Position numbers and translations under genes: made by a program. A DNA stretch of 14,305 bases, from positions 1 to 14,305 of the forward strand of contig JAICLM010000026.1 of assembly GCA_025927435.1 (NCBI GenBank). Reading direction: 5' to 3'. The DNA is from Thermoleophilia bacterium. GTDB lineage: Bacteria; Actinomycetota; Thermoleophilia; Gaiellales; Gaiellaceae. Shown here one piece after another: positions 1 through 5,610 of this stretch. The first letter of the stretch is position 1; each line of letters starts with the position of its first letter. The notes beneath the pieces were generated by a model. That model was not told the origin of the DNA, searched no databases, and saw nothing but the letters and a program-made list of their open reading frames with translations.

Positions 1-56
1 AAAAGACGGTTGAGACTGTGAAGGAGGATGTGCAGTGGTTGAAAAATCGGAAGTGA
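1..56 (+). CDS. C-terminal end of a probable phage-holin-family (DUF1469) membrane protein, partial
   Basis: Only the last 17 codons are present, read from base 3, with the stop TGA at 54-56. The translation KTVETVKEDVQWLKNRK resembles the tail I know from actinobacterial phage-holin-family (DUF1469, Phage_holin_3_6) proteins, which often end in a 'T(V/I)ETxKEDxEW' stretch. Genes for that family commonly precede DUF3618 genes, and a DUF3618 gene follows here, overlapping by 22 bases. The AAGGAGG ribosome site at 21-27 for the next gene lies inside this coding end, so the two are probably translated together. These proteins are small membrane proteins with two transmembrane helices, but that part is outside the window. 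The family call rests on the tail motif and context alone. Confidence 0.55.
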   Translation, partial: KTVETVKEDVQWLKNRK

Positions 57-595
57 TCCGCGGCGACATCGAGCAGACGCGCTCGGAGATGGGGGACACA
101 CTCGACGCCCTCGGTCACAAGGCCAATGTTCCCGCTCGAACCAAGGGCTGGGTGGGGCGAAAGAGGCAGGCAGTGGGAGGAGCTTGTGGCAGCGGCATGT
201 CCAGAATTTCCGGAGTCGCCGATTCGGCCGTGGCGAGGGTCTCCGGGGCGGCCCCGAGCTCGAACCAGGTTCAGGCTGGCGCGGGTCGGATGAAAGACAC
301 TGCGGAGCGCAATCCGCTCGGGCTCGTGGTTGCTGGCGCAGCGGCCGGTTTCCTGGCTGGTCTTTTCGCGCCCTCCAGCTCAGTCGAGAACGAGAAGCTC
401 GGTTCGATGTCTGACGAGCTGAAGTCGAAGGCGGTTGAGGTCGGCCAGGAAGCCGTGGAGCATGGGAAGCAGGTCGCGCATGCCACTGCACAGAGCGCCG
501 TCGAAACCGCGAAGCACGAGGGTCAGCAGCACGGAGACGAGCTGTCGTCGTCGCTCCAAGACAAAGCGAGTGGAGTCAGCCGAGAGGCCCCGTGA
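35..595 (+). CDS. DUF3618 domain-containing protein
   Basis: A 186-residue protein with the DUF3618 pattern. Residues 5-32 form an amphipathic segment (IRGDIEQTRSEMGDTLDAL) typical of the domain. A basic, Ala/Gly-rich linker follows, then one hydrophobic segment at about 95-112 that should be a membrane anchor. The C-terminal half (118-186) is charged, Ala-rich and probably helical, with heptad-like spacing. The GTG start at 35 is chosen because AAGGAGG lies at 21-27, seven bases upstream. The gene overlaps the preceding holin-type gene by 22 bases, a usual pairing in actinobacteria. The function of DUF3618 is not established; a role at the cell envelope, perhaps under stress, is inference. 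A hairpin at 636-661 may end the transcript. Confidence 0.85.
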   Translation: MVEKSEVIRGDIEQTRSEMGDTLDALGHKANVPARTKGWVGRKRQAVGGACGSGMSRISGVADSAVARVSGAAPSSNQVQAGAGRMKDTAERNPLGLVVAGAAAGFLAGLFAPSSSVENEKLGSMSDELKSKAVEVGQEAVEHGKQVAHATAQSAVETAKHEGQQHGDELSSSLQDKASGVSREAP

Positions 596-635
596 CCGAC
601 CACTTGCAAGTGTGGTGTCTCCGTCGACCAGCACC

Positions 636-661
636 GTGGGGGACGTGCGTGGGTCCCCCAC
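636..661. terminator. hairpin downstream of the DUF3618 gene
   Basis: GTGGGGGAC (636-644) and GTCCCCCAC (653-661) form a perfect 9-bp stem with an 8-base loop, 40 bases after the stop. There is no T-run, so it is only terminator-like. A perfect 12-bp palindrome, CACTTGCAAGTG, lies just upstream at 601-612. A third stem, GACCCCC (704-710) with GGGGGTC (737-743), follows. The gap 596-866 holds these structures and no gene I can support. Confidence 0.4.
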
Positions 662-813
662 AACTCGATGCCAGGATGGCGATCGATCTGCGAGATGATC
701 GCTGACCCCCCGAGGCGCCGTCGCGTCGCTCGAGTCGGGGGTCGGGCGTCTCCTCGGGCACCCTGCCGGGGGAAGCCGCAACGGCGCGGGCGTCAGGAAC
801 CCTCTGTGACCCC

Positions 814-837
814 CTGGCCCACTTTCATCTGGGCCAG
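814..837. promoter_or_regulatory. inverted repeat in the leader of the gene at 867
   Basis: CTGGCCCA (814-821) and TGGGCCAG (830-837) are a perfect 8-bp inverted repeat around the 8-base spacer CTTTCATC. It ends 17 bases before the GGAGGG ribosome site of the next gene. It could be an operator or an mRNA hairpin; the sequence alone does not decide. Confidence 0.35.
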
Positions 838-866
838 TGTTCGGATTGACGCCTGGAGGGATGATG

Positions 867-1202
867 ATGGACTTCGCTGAGCGAGCCGCTCGCAACGAAG
901 AGGTCTTCCGGAACGTGAACGAGGGGATCGCGGCTGGCGCCGAACAGCACTCACTCTCCGGGACGCTGCCTTTCCATTGCGAGTGCGACCGCGTCTCTTG
1001 CTTTGACACGATCGAGATGGCATCCGCCCGATACGAGCAGATCGTGCGAAATCGTTACTGCTTCGTCGTGATCCCCGGCCACGAAGAGCCGCGGATCGAA
1101 CGGATCGTGGAGACCGAACCCGACTTCCTCGTCGTCGAAAAGATCGGCGAGGCGCGCGAGAAGATCGATCGCGACCATCCACAACCGCATCACCACGGCT
1201 AA
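867..1202 (+). CDS. hypothetical protein with CxC...C motif (actinobacterial family)
   Basis: A 111-residue soluble protein. A charged helical N-terminus (AERAARNEEVFRNVNEGI) is followed by a Cys cluster, C38-x-C40-x4-C45 in FHCECDRVSC. Then comes an ERYEQIV-like helix (ARYEQIV), a VVIPGHEEPRIERIVE segment, and FLVVEK near the end. The tail is His-rich (HPQPHHHG). I recall similar uncharacterised proteins in soil actinobacteria in which 'CECxxxxC' and 'PGHE' are conserved; metal binding by the cysteines and H72 is plausible but unproven. The GGAGGG at 855-860 favours an ATG at 864 or 867; I use 867. A GTG at 837 is in frame but lies upstream of that ribosome site. The gene stands alone between a hairpin and the PIN gene. 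No function is assigned. Confidence 0.75.
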   Translation: MDFAERAARNEEVFRNVNEGIAAGAEQHSLSGTLPFHCECDRVSCFDTIEMASARYEQIVRNRYCFVVIPGHEEPRIERIVETEPDFLVVEKIGEAREKIDRDHPQPHHHG

Positions 1203-1214
1203 GCACGCTCGTCT

Positions 1215-1228
1215 GGAACCAGTGTTCC
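1215..1228. promoter_or_regulatory. operator-like inverted repeat before the PIN gene
   Basis: GGAAC-CAGT-GTTCC (arms 1215-1219 and 1224-1228) sits directly before the ribosome site GGAGG (1229-1233) of the PIN gene. Its right half belongs to a 10-base word, GTGTTCCGGA (1222-1231), that recurs at 1704-1713 just after the gene. In both places TTGAGCGG follows (1234-1241 and 1721-1728). The regulator, if any, is unknown. Confidence 0.35.
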
Positions 1229-1241
1229 GGAGGTTGAGCGG

Positions 1242-1667
1242 GTGCGACTGTGTAGCGTGCGGGGAATGGCGCGATTTGTGGTCGACTGCGAGACCCTTCT
1301 GCGCATAGCCGCGGGTGAGGTCGAGGTTAGTGCGGCGCATCAGCTGGTGGCTCCAACGCTCGTCCGCTCGCAGGCACTAGCGGCGCTGTATGGAGCTGCG
1401 CGTCGGGGCGAGATCTCTCCGGCCGAGGGGATCGAGCGGGTGACGCGCATCAATTCACTGAAGGTTCGCTTCCTCGGCGACAAGGTGCTCCAGCGGACGG
1501 CGTGGAGAGTGGCCGAGCAGCTGGGCTGGGAAACGACGTACGACGCCGAGTTCGTCGCGTTGGCTCAGCTGCAGGCCGACGCCTTCGTCACCTCCGATAG
1601 GAGCCTGTCGCGAGTGGCCTCCGGCCTGGTCGAGACGACGACGGTCGAGGCGTTGCGTACGGCCTGA
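1242..1667 (+). CDS. PIN domain protein, orphan VapC-like
   Basis: A 141-residue PIN-fold protein. The first acidic residue is D15 (RFVVD), then D101 (TTYDAEFVALAQ) and D119 (FVTSDRSL) complete the usual metal-binding set of this ribonuclease fold. The position where VapC toxins often carry Glu reads RSQAL (Q44), which may be a family trait. Family members cleave RNA with Mg2+ as toxins, but no antitoxin-sized gene is adjacent: the upstream neighbour is a 111-residue CxC protein and the downstream one is convergent. GTG 1242 is preceded by GGAGG at 1229-1233 with an 8-base gap. ATG 1266 (MARFVVD) matches the start I expect for the family but has no clear ribosome site. The PIN assignment is firm; toxin activity is inference. 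Confidence 0.82.
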   Translation: MRLCSVRGMARFVVDCETLLRIAAGEVEVSAAHQLVAPTLVRSQALAALYGAARRGEISPAEGIERVTRINSLKVRFLGDKVLQRTAWRVAEQLGWETTYDAEFVALAQLQADAFVTSDRSLSRVASGLVETTTVEALRTA

Positions 1668-1684
1668 AAGGGGCAGGAGCACGA

Positions 1685-1729
1685 GCCGCTCGAGTGGGGC
1701 AAGGTGTTCCGGAATGACCCTTGAGCGGC
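1685..1729. terminator. hairpin between convergent genes
   Basis: GCCGCTC (1685-1691) pairs with GAGCGGC (1723-1729). The stem continues by about five pairs with one G-T pair and one bulged T. The loop contains the perfect palindrome TTCCGGAA (1707-1714). It lies between the PIN gene and the minus-strand cupin-VOC gene and could terminate both. No clear T-run is present on either strand. Confidence 0.4.
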
Positions 1730-1769
1730 CGATGACGGACGTCAACTCGGCGGCGTTCTTAGGCCCTCG

Positions 1770-2450
1770 CTATGCGTCCCACCTGAACACGACAGAGGGC
1801 GTCGAGCGTTTCGCCGGCCCGTGGTACACGGCCTCGATGTTCGTGCCGTCCGGGTCGAGAACGTAGGCCCCGTAGTAGCCCGGGTGGTACGACCGTTCAC
1901 CCGGGGCGCCGTTGTCGCGCCCACCCGCCTCGATTGCGGCCGCATGAAAGCGGTCTACGGCGTCGCGATCTCGTGCTTGGAAGGCGATGTGAAGTCCCGC
2001 TGTGGCCGGTCCGTCGGAGCTGACGAAGAGCTCGTCGGCCGAGAACCAGCCGTCTCCTTCGCCTGTGACGCCGAGATCGAGAGGCGCGAGCGCTCTCGCG
2101 TAAAAGCGCTTACTCGCCTCGACGTCAGCCACACGCAGATGAACGTGGTCGAAGAGCCTTCCAGCATGCGACTCAGGCACGGCTCCAAGTATGAATCGCG
2201 TCACGCTCGCGTGGGCAAGTGTTCGGGGTGTGAGCCTCGACGACTTACGCTTGCGCGATGCCGCGCTGGTCACTGCCAGGGCGGTGCCTTCACCCAACTG
2301 AGCCTGCTCACCGTCGAGCCGAAAGACTACTTCTCCGTCTAGCACGAGATACAACTCTTGCTGGCCACTTTCGCGCTCGTCGTGTGCCTCCACAAGCTCC
2401 TGCTGGGCAAGTCTCGCCACGAAGAGGTTGACACCGAAGGCGGAGCGCAA
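1770..2450 (-). CDS. cupin-VOC fusion protein (glyoxalase/bleomycin-resistance-like)
   Basis: A 226-residue protein in two parts. Residues 4-92 resemble a small cupin: FGVN, then EAHDE, then QELYLVLDGEVVFRLDGE and an LGEGTALAV strand. The usual 'GHEELY' His is Gln here (GQQELY), so one metal ligand may be missing. Residues 100-212 form a VOC domain: FDHVHLRVADVEASKRFY at its start, LHIAF in the middle, and YVLDPDGTNIEAVYH at its end. H102, H154 and E206 sit where VOC metal ligands usually lie. VOC enzymes include glyoxalase I, dioxygenases and antibiotic-binding proteins; the substrate cannot be told. The only usable upstream start is a TTG at 2450, without a good ribosome site; the frame is closed by a stop at 2481-2483. 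A VOC-only protein starting internally, or a decayed cupin joined to an intact VOC gene, remains possible. Confidence 0.75.
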   Translation of the reverse strand: MRSAFGVNLFVARLAQQELVEAHDERESGQQELYLVLDGEVVFRLDGEQAQLGEGTALAVTSAASRKRKSSRLTPRTLAHASVTRFILGAVPESHAGRLFDHVHLRVADVEASKRFYARALAPLDLGVTGEGDGWFSADELFVSSDGPATAGLHIAFQARDRDAVDRFHAAAIEAGGRDNGAPGERSYHPGYYGAYVLDPDGTNIEAVYHGPAKRSTPSVVFRWDA

Positions 2451-2772
2451 CCGCGCTGAGTGAGGGAACGACGCTGCTGATCATCGGAGCCGGACCGAGG
2501 CGATTCAGGTCAAGTTGGGACCCTCGTCACTTCCGGGACATTCCCCGGCCGGACTAGAGGCGTTGGCATGGATCAGCGTCCTCTCACCTGAGATCGGTGC
2601 CCGCCAAATGCGCGCCAGTCGCACCCGCGAACCATGGGTGTTGCCGGTAATGACCGGACGAGTCTGCAAACCCAGTACACCGGCCACGAGGGCCGCCGCG
2701 CCCGATCGTGCGGCGCGCTGCGTTGTGAAGGTTTCCTAGAGTGAAGCCGGTGCGGGAAGGTGGGGAGGAGTC
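2451..2772. other. 322-base gap without a recognised gene
   Basis: This gap lies between the divergent cupin-VOC and F420-reductase-like genes, so it should hold both promoters. I found no convincing -35/-10 pair. TAGAGT at 2737-2742 is a possible -10 for the plus-strand gene but has no -35 at the right distance. CCGGT-AATG-ACCGG (2644-2657) is a small inverted repeat. Short open frames on both strands here have no ribosome site and no family resemblance. Confidence 0.5.
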
Positions 2773-3441
2773 GTGAGCGGTCGTTTTCCGCAGGCGCGAG
2801 TTGGTGTGCTGGGCAGCGGGGAGGTGGGGCGGCGTCTGGCATTCGGCTTTGCCGGCCGGGGCCACGCTGTGATGATCGGCTCCCGCGACCCGAACAAGCC
2901 GGAGCTGGGCGAATGGCTGGCCAGTGACGGCGTTGGCATCCGGTCGGGCACATTCGCTGAGGCCGCCTCTCACGGTGAGCTGCTCGTCCTGGCGGTGCTT
3001 GGTACCGCCGCGGAAGAAGTGATCGCGGACGCCGGCGCGGAGAAGTTCAGCGGCAAGGTCGTCATCGACGCCATGAATCCGCTCGATTTCTCTGACGGGT
3101 TCCCGCCGAAGCTCGCGATCAGCGGGGAGGACTCCCTCGGCGAGCACGTCCAACGCCTGTTGCCGGACGCCAAGGTCGTGAAGGCGTTCAACATCATCGG
3201 CAACCCGTACTTCGTGGAGCCCAGCTTCTCCGAAGGTCAGCCCACGATGCTGATCGCCGGCAACGACCAGGGCGCAAAGCGGATTGTCGCGGACGTGCTT
3301 GCGGACTTCGGCTGGCCCGACCCGTTCGACATCGGCCGAATCGACGGCGCACGCGAGCTGGAGGCTATCTGCATCGCCTGGGTCAAGATCGGCGGCGCAC
3401 GTGGCGCCTGGGATCACGGCTTCAAGCTGCTGGTCGGTTGA
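2773..3441 (+). CDS. NADPH-dependent F420 reductase family protein (Rossmann fold)
   Basis: A 222-residue protein with an N-terminal nucleotide-binding fold: RVGVLGSGEVGRRLA at 9-23 carries the GxGxxG loop, and IGSRDP at 35-40 is the usual NADP-contacting loop of F420H2:NADP oxidoreductase relatives. Further family marks are VVIDAMNPLDF, DSLGEHVQRLLPDAKVVKAFN and LIAGND. The family moves hydride between coenzyme F420 and NADP, but many bacterial members are uncharacterised oxidoreductases that may use only NADP, so the substrate is uncertain. The length is normal. GTG 2773 is supported by GGGGAGGAG at 2762-2770, close to the start. A 9-bp hairpin spans the stop codon. F420 use would fit an actinobacterium. 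No neighbour suggests a pathway. Confidence 0.85.
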   Translation: MSGRFPQARVGVLGSGEVGRRLAFGFAGRGHAVMIGSRDPNKPELGEWLASDGVGIRSGTFAEAASHGELLVLAVLGTAAEEVIADAGAEKFSGKVVIDAMNPLDFSDGFPPKLAISGEDSLGEHVQRLLPDAKVVKAFNIIGNPYFVEPSFSEGQPTMLIAGNDQGAKRIVADVLADFGWPDPFDIGRIDGARELEAICIAWVKIGGARGAWDHGFKLLVG

Positions 3442-3451
3442 ACGACCAGCA
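3428..3451 (+). terminator. hairpin folded over the stop codon
   Basis: TGCTGGTCG (3428-3436) and CGACCAGCA (3443-3451) form a perfect 9-bp stem. The 6-base loop GTTGAA contains the stop codon TGA of the F420-reductase-like gene. No T-run follows. It may protect the 3' end or help terminate. The rest of the gap to 3693 shows only a GTTTAAAC palindrome at 3566-3573. Confidence 0.4.
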
Positions 3452-3693
3452 AGGGTCATTCAGGCGCCGTAGCACCCGTAAGCCCGCGGCCTCTGAGTCG
3501 GCCGGCGGTTGTAGCTGCAGGTACGCCTGTCGTTGCCGAGACTCTTTGCCGGGGTGACGTGACCTGTTTAAACGGCCACTAGGCAGCCGCACGCGAGCGG
3601 CGTAACGTTGTCACCGGCCGGAGCCGCTATGGGCAAGCGCGTTCGGCTCGCCGCTCCGGGCCCCGACCGAATCGAGTTGGGAGGCAACCAGAG

Positions 3694-4353
3694 ATGGCCG
3701 ACCGCGAAAAGGAGCTTGTACAAGAGGTTCGGCGGCTTCGCCGCGAGCGGAACCGTGTCCGTGACGAGCACGATCGGGAGGCACGAAAGCGACAACGGAT
3801 GAAGGCGCAGAACAAGCTTGCCGATCAGGCCGGCGAGCCCAGGCCCTTCACACCAGATGATGTTGCGGCGCAAACGCGACTCGTCAAGACGCTTTCCCAA
3901 CGGGCAGAGGCTGTGGACGCCGAGCTTGAGCGGGCTGAACGGAAACTCGAACGCTTCCGCGCGTCGCTCACACCAAAGCAGCGGCTGGCCAAGAAGATTC
4001 TCGAGTCGCCGAACTCGCGGTTCGTCTTCAGTTCACCAACCGGCGGGACCGCGCGCGCTGGGTTCGAGGCGATCGCTGCGGGCCGCAAGGCACCGGTTGC
4101 GGCAACCGGGAGGCCAACGGACGTCCAGATATCGCTGGTGCGTGCCGTTGCTGCGATGGTCGACCACGGGGCCGTCCTGATCAACTGTCTGACCAACGGG
4201 AAGCACTCCGACAACAGCAACCACTACAAAGGCAAGGCGGTCGACCTCGACCTCAACTCACCACTCGGCTCAACTGCGATCGAAGCGATCGCCCGCCAAC
4301 ACGGCGGACGCCGCAATTTCAGGCTCGACCACATCCACCTCGACTTCCTGTAA
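3694..4353 (+). CDS. coiled-coil protein with C-terminal M15-type peptidase domain
   Basis: A 219-residue protein. Residues 1-40 and 58-92 are strongly charged and helical (EKELVQEVRRLRRERNRV; AEAVDAELERAERKLERF) and should form a coiled coil. The C-terminal half, about 105-219, resembles D-alanyl-D-alanine carboxypeptidase/M15 metallopeptidases. It has SNHYKGKAVDLDL (H177, G180, A182, D184) and a terminal DHIHLDF (D212, H213, H215), the spaced H...D...HxH zinc-binding layout. Such enzymes cut peptide cross-bridges of peptidoglycan. There is no signal peptide or membrane segment, so export would need another route, as for phage endolysins; no phage genes are nearby. ATG 3694 has GGGAGG at 3679-3684. 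The fold call is good; wall hydrolysis is inferred. Confidence 0.75.
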   Translation: MADREKELVQEVRRLRRERNRVRDEHDREARKRQRMKAQNKLADQAGEPRPFTPDDVAAQTRLVKTLSQRAEAVDAELERAERKLERFRASLTPKQRLAKKILESPNSRFVFSSPTGGTARAGFEAIAAGRKAPVAATGRPTDVQISLVRAVAAMVDHGAVLINCLTNGKHSDNSNHYKGKAVDLDLNSPLGSTAIEAIARQHGGRRNFRLDHIHLDFL

Positions 4354-4374
4354 GGCTTACCTTGTGGGACGAAC

Positions 4375-4391
4375 CGGCGACCGGGTCGCCG
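4375..4391. terminator. short hairpin after the M15-type gene
   Basis: CGGCGAC (4375-4381) and GTCGCCG (4385-4391) form a 7-bp stem with a 3-base loop, 22 bases after the stop. No T-run follows, so termination is only suggested. Confidence 0.35.
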
Positions 4392-4509
4392 TGCTTCGAG
4401 TCAGCGCTCGGCAAGGACAGATCGAGTGCGACAACGTCATGCGCTGGTCGATCGTGTCCAGACCCCTGCCGATCCAAGTCAAAGCGAACTCGATGGACCC
4501 CCGGTCGAG

Positions 4510-4623
4510 CTACGGGCGCCGTCTTCGGCCGCCACGAGGGATGGCGTACATGAGCAGGATCAGGGCGACGATGACCACCGCAGCGACGGCGACGATGGCG
4601 ACGGTGGACGCGGCGACGATCAC
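4510..4623 (-). CDS. 37-residue single-pass membrane peptide
   Basis: A very short gene on the minus strand, GTG at 4623 to TAG at 4510-4512. Residues 1-28 are almost entirely Val, Ile, Ala, Leu and Met (VIVAASTVAIVAVAAVVIVA, then LILLMYAI) and should form one membrane helix. The last nine residues, PRGGRRRRP, are strongly basic and would stay in the cytoplasm. A strong ribosome site, AGGAGAGG, lies at 4632-4639, eight bases before the start; this ideal spacing plus the helix-then-arginine pattern is why I call it. No function can be assigned. It lies downstream of the CBS gene on the same strand, separated by strong hairpins, so it probably has its own transcript or weak read-through. A longer minus-strand frame over the same region is Arg/His-rich and unlikely to be coding. 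Confidence 0.6.
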   Translation of the reverse strand: MIVAASTVAIVAVAAVVIVALILLMYAIPRGGRRRRP

Positions 4624-4681
4624 GCCACGTTCCTCTCCTGGAACTCGCGGGTGGAAACCAATCTTGCCCGTATTTCGCCAA

Positions 4682-4718
4682 AGACCCCTCGGTGGTCAGG
4701 TACCGAGCCCCAGGGTCT
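4682..4718. repeat. imperfect hairpin between the CBS and membrane-peptide genes
   Basis: AGACCC (4682-4687) pairs with GGGTCT (4713-4718), and inside them CTCGGT (4688-4693) pairs with ACCGAG (4702-4707). A five-base bulge lies on the right arm. On the minus strand the stem runs into TTTGG, so it could act as a second, weak terminator or as a leader structure for the membrane peptide. Confidence 0.35.
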
Positions 4719-4734
4719 CCACCGCCGCGGAAGG

Positions 4735-4762
4735 GGAGGAGGCGTCTGAAGACGCCTCCTCC
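4735..4762 (-). terminator. strong hairpin downstream of the CBS gene
   Basis: GGAGGAGGCGTC (4735-4746) and GACGCCTCCTCC (4751-4762) form a perfect 12-bp stem around the tetraloop TGAA. It begins 28 bases after the stop of the CBS gene in its direction. No T-run follows on the minus strand, which is common for high-GC actinobacterial terminators. Confidence 0.65.
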
Positions 4763-4789
4763 AGGGCTTCCTGTCTCTTTCCCGGGCGG

Positions 4790-5323
4790 CTAGGCCACGG
4801 GCGGCGGCTCGGACCTCTGCTCCTCGCGCGCCGGAGCTTCGGCCTGTCTCGTCTCAGAGGTCGTTCCTCCGGGAGCCTCGTCTGCGACCCGCGGGCCACC
4901 TGGGGCTTGCGAGATCGCCTCGACCAGCTCGCCGGTCGACTTCTCCTTGCCGAGATGCGCCACGTCCGCCTGCGCGAGCATGCCGACCAGCTGGTTCTCG
5001 CGGATGACGATCGGCAGTCGCCGCACCTGCTCCCTGGCCATCACCCTGAGCGCGTCGTCGAGGTCGTGCTCCGGGGTGAGCGCTGCGACATCGCGCGTGG
5101 CCACGTCGCCGACCACCGTCGTGTCGGAGTCGAGCCCACGGGCGACGACGCGCACGGCCACGTCACGGTCGGTGACGATTCCGACCAGCCGCTCTCCCTC
5201 GTCGACGACCGGCAGGGAGCCGATGTCCTCCTCGTCCATGAGTTTTGCAGCCTCGCGGACCGTTGTCCGGGCCGTCACGGCGCGCGGCCGCTGTGTCATC
5301 AGCTCTGAGATCTTCGTTCCCAT
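4790..5323 (-). CDS. two-CBS-domain protein
   Basis: A 177-residue soluble protein with two CBS repeats. The first spans about 9-60: ISELMTQRPRAVTARTTVREA, then IGSLPVVDEGERLVGIVTDRDV. The second spans about 72-125: VGDVATRDVAALTPEHDLDDA, then RRLPIVIRENQLVGMLAQADV. The pair should form a Bateman module, which binds adenine nucleotides such as AMP, ATP or NAD and passes an energy signal to a partner. The last 45 residues are Pro, Glu, Ala and Gly rich and look disordered. No enzyme domain is attached, so it is a stand-alone sensor of unknown partner. The ATG at 5323 has AGAGAGG at 5331-5337. The zinc-ribbon gene ends 39 bases upstream on the same strand, so they may be cotranscribed. Confidence 0.92.
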   Translation of the reverse strand: MGTKISELMTQRPRAVTARTTVREAAKLMDEEDIGSLPVVDEGERLVGIVTDRDVAVRVVARGLDSDTTVVGDVATRDVAALTPEHDLDDALRVMAREQVRRLPIVIRENQLVGMLAQADVAHLGKEKSTGELVEAISQAPGGPRVADEAPGGTTSETRQAEAPAREEQRSEPPPVA

Positions 5324-5362
5324 TGTCGCCCCTCTCTGTGGATTTGGCTGCTCTTGACTCCG

Positions 5363-5554
5363 CTATCCGCTCGGTCGCAAGCCAAACCGGGGCTCGCACG
5401 TGGGACAGAACGCGTGGAGCTGCGCCTCGTCACCGAGGTGGAGAGTCCAGCCGCGTTCGCGGCGGTCATCGCGGCGGCCGCACTCGGCACACCAGAGTTG
5501 CCGGCGCGCGTCCAACGCCTCCGCGAGCAGGTCCCAGCATTCCTCGCGCGTCAT
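5363..5554 (-). CDS. small zinc-ribbon-like protein
   Basis: A 63-residue protein with two CxxC knuckles: C22-A-E-C25 (WCAECGR) and C50-P-T-C53 (FCPTC), 24 residues apart. This is the layout of a zinc ribbon. Between them is RGWTLHLGDEAQLHAF, which would form the ribbon strands. The N-terminus is an acidic helix (REECWDLLAEALDARRQL). Similar short CxxC proteins are common and uncharacterised in actinobacteria. The ATG at 5554 is the first usable start; an ATG eight bases upstream runs straight into a stop. The ribosome site is weak, so the message may be nearly leaderless. It precedes the CBS gene and diverges from the gene at 5611. A nucleic-acid or protein-binding role is only a guess. Confidence 0.72.
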   Translation of the reverse strand: MTREECWDLLAEALDARRQLWCAECGRRDDRRERGWTLHLGDEAQLHAFCPTCEPRFGLRPSG

Positions 5555-5573
5555 GCGCCCATTGGAGCAGGGC

Positions 5574-5601
5574 TTTTCATGTTGTTTGTAAAATGTAATA
5601 T
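5574..5601 (+). promoter_or_regulatory. AT-rich promoter of the gene at 5611
   Basis: TTTTCA (5574-5579) and TAATAT (5596-5601) are spaced by 16 bases, in a stretch that is strikingly AT-rich for this DNA. Transcription would begin within a few bases of the ATG at 5611, giving a leaderless or near-leaderless message; no ribosome site is present there. The same short region must also serve the divergent zinc-ribbon gene, for which I see no clear boxes. Confidence 0.5.
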
Positions 5602-5610
5602 GCTGCCGCC

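Noticed and set aside
1260..1268. Leaderless start of the PIN gene at ATG 1266 with TAGCGT (1253-1258) as -10
   Set aside because: No -35 at 16-18 bases; the GGAGG-supported GTG at 1242 explains the start equally well.
2457..2543. Plus-strand stretch reading TTLLIIGAGP, like a dinucleotide-binding motif
   Set aside because: The frame closes after fewer than 30 further codons, has no start with a ribosome site, and nothing else in it resembles an oxidoreductase. Treated as chance.
2584..3459. A 291-codon minus-strand frame
   Set aside because: It is antisense to the F420-reductase-like gene, which has the family motifs and a ribosome site.
4352..4362. GTAAGGCTTAC next to the M15-type stop codon
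   Set aside because: A perfect palindrome but with a one-base centre, so it cannot form a hairpin; too short to call an operator.
4319..4681. A 120-codon minus-strand frame overlapping the membrane peptide
   Set aside because: Arg/His/Pro-rich with no ribosome site at its start; the 37-residue peptide in another frame has both an ideal ribosome site and a credible helix.
4364..5308. A 314-codon plus-strand frame
   Set aside because: It runs antisense to the two-CBS-domain gene, has no ribosome site and its composition is low in hydrophobic residues and rich in Arg.
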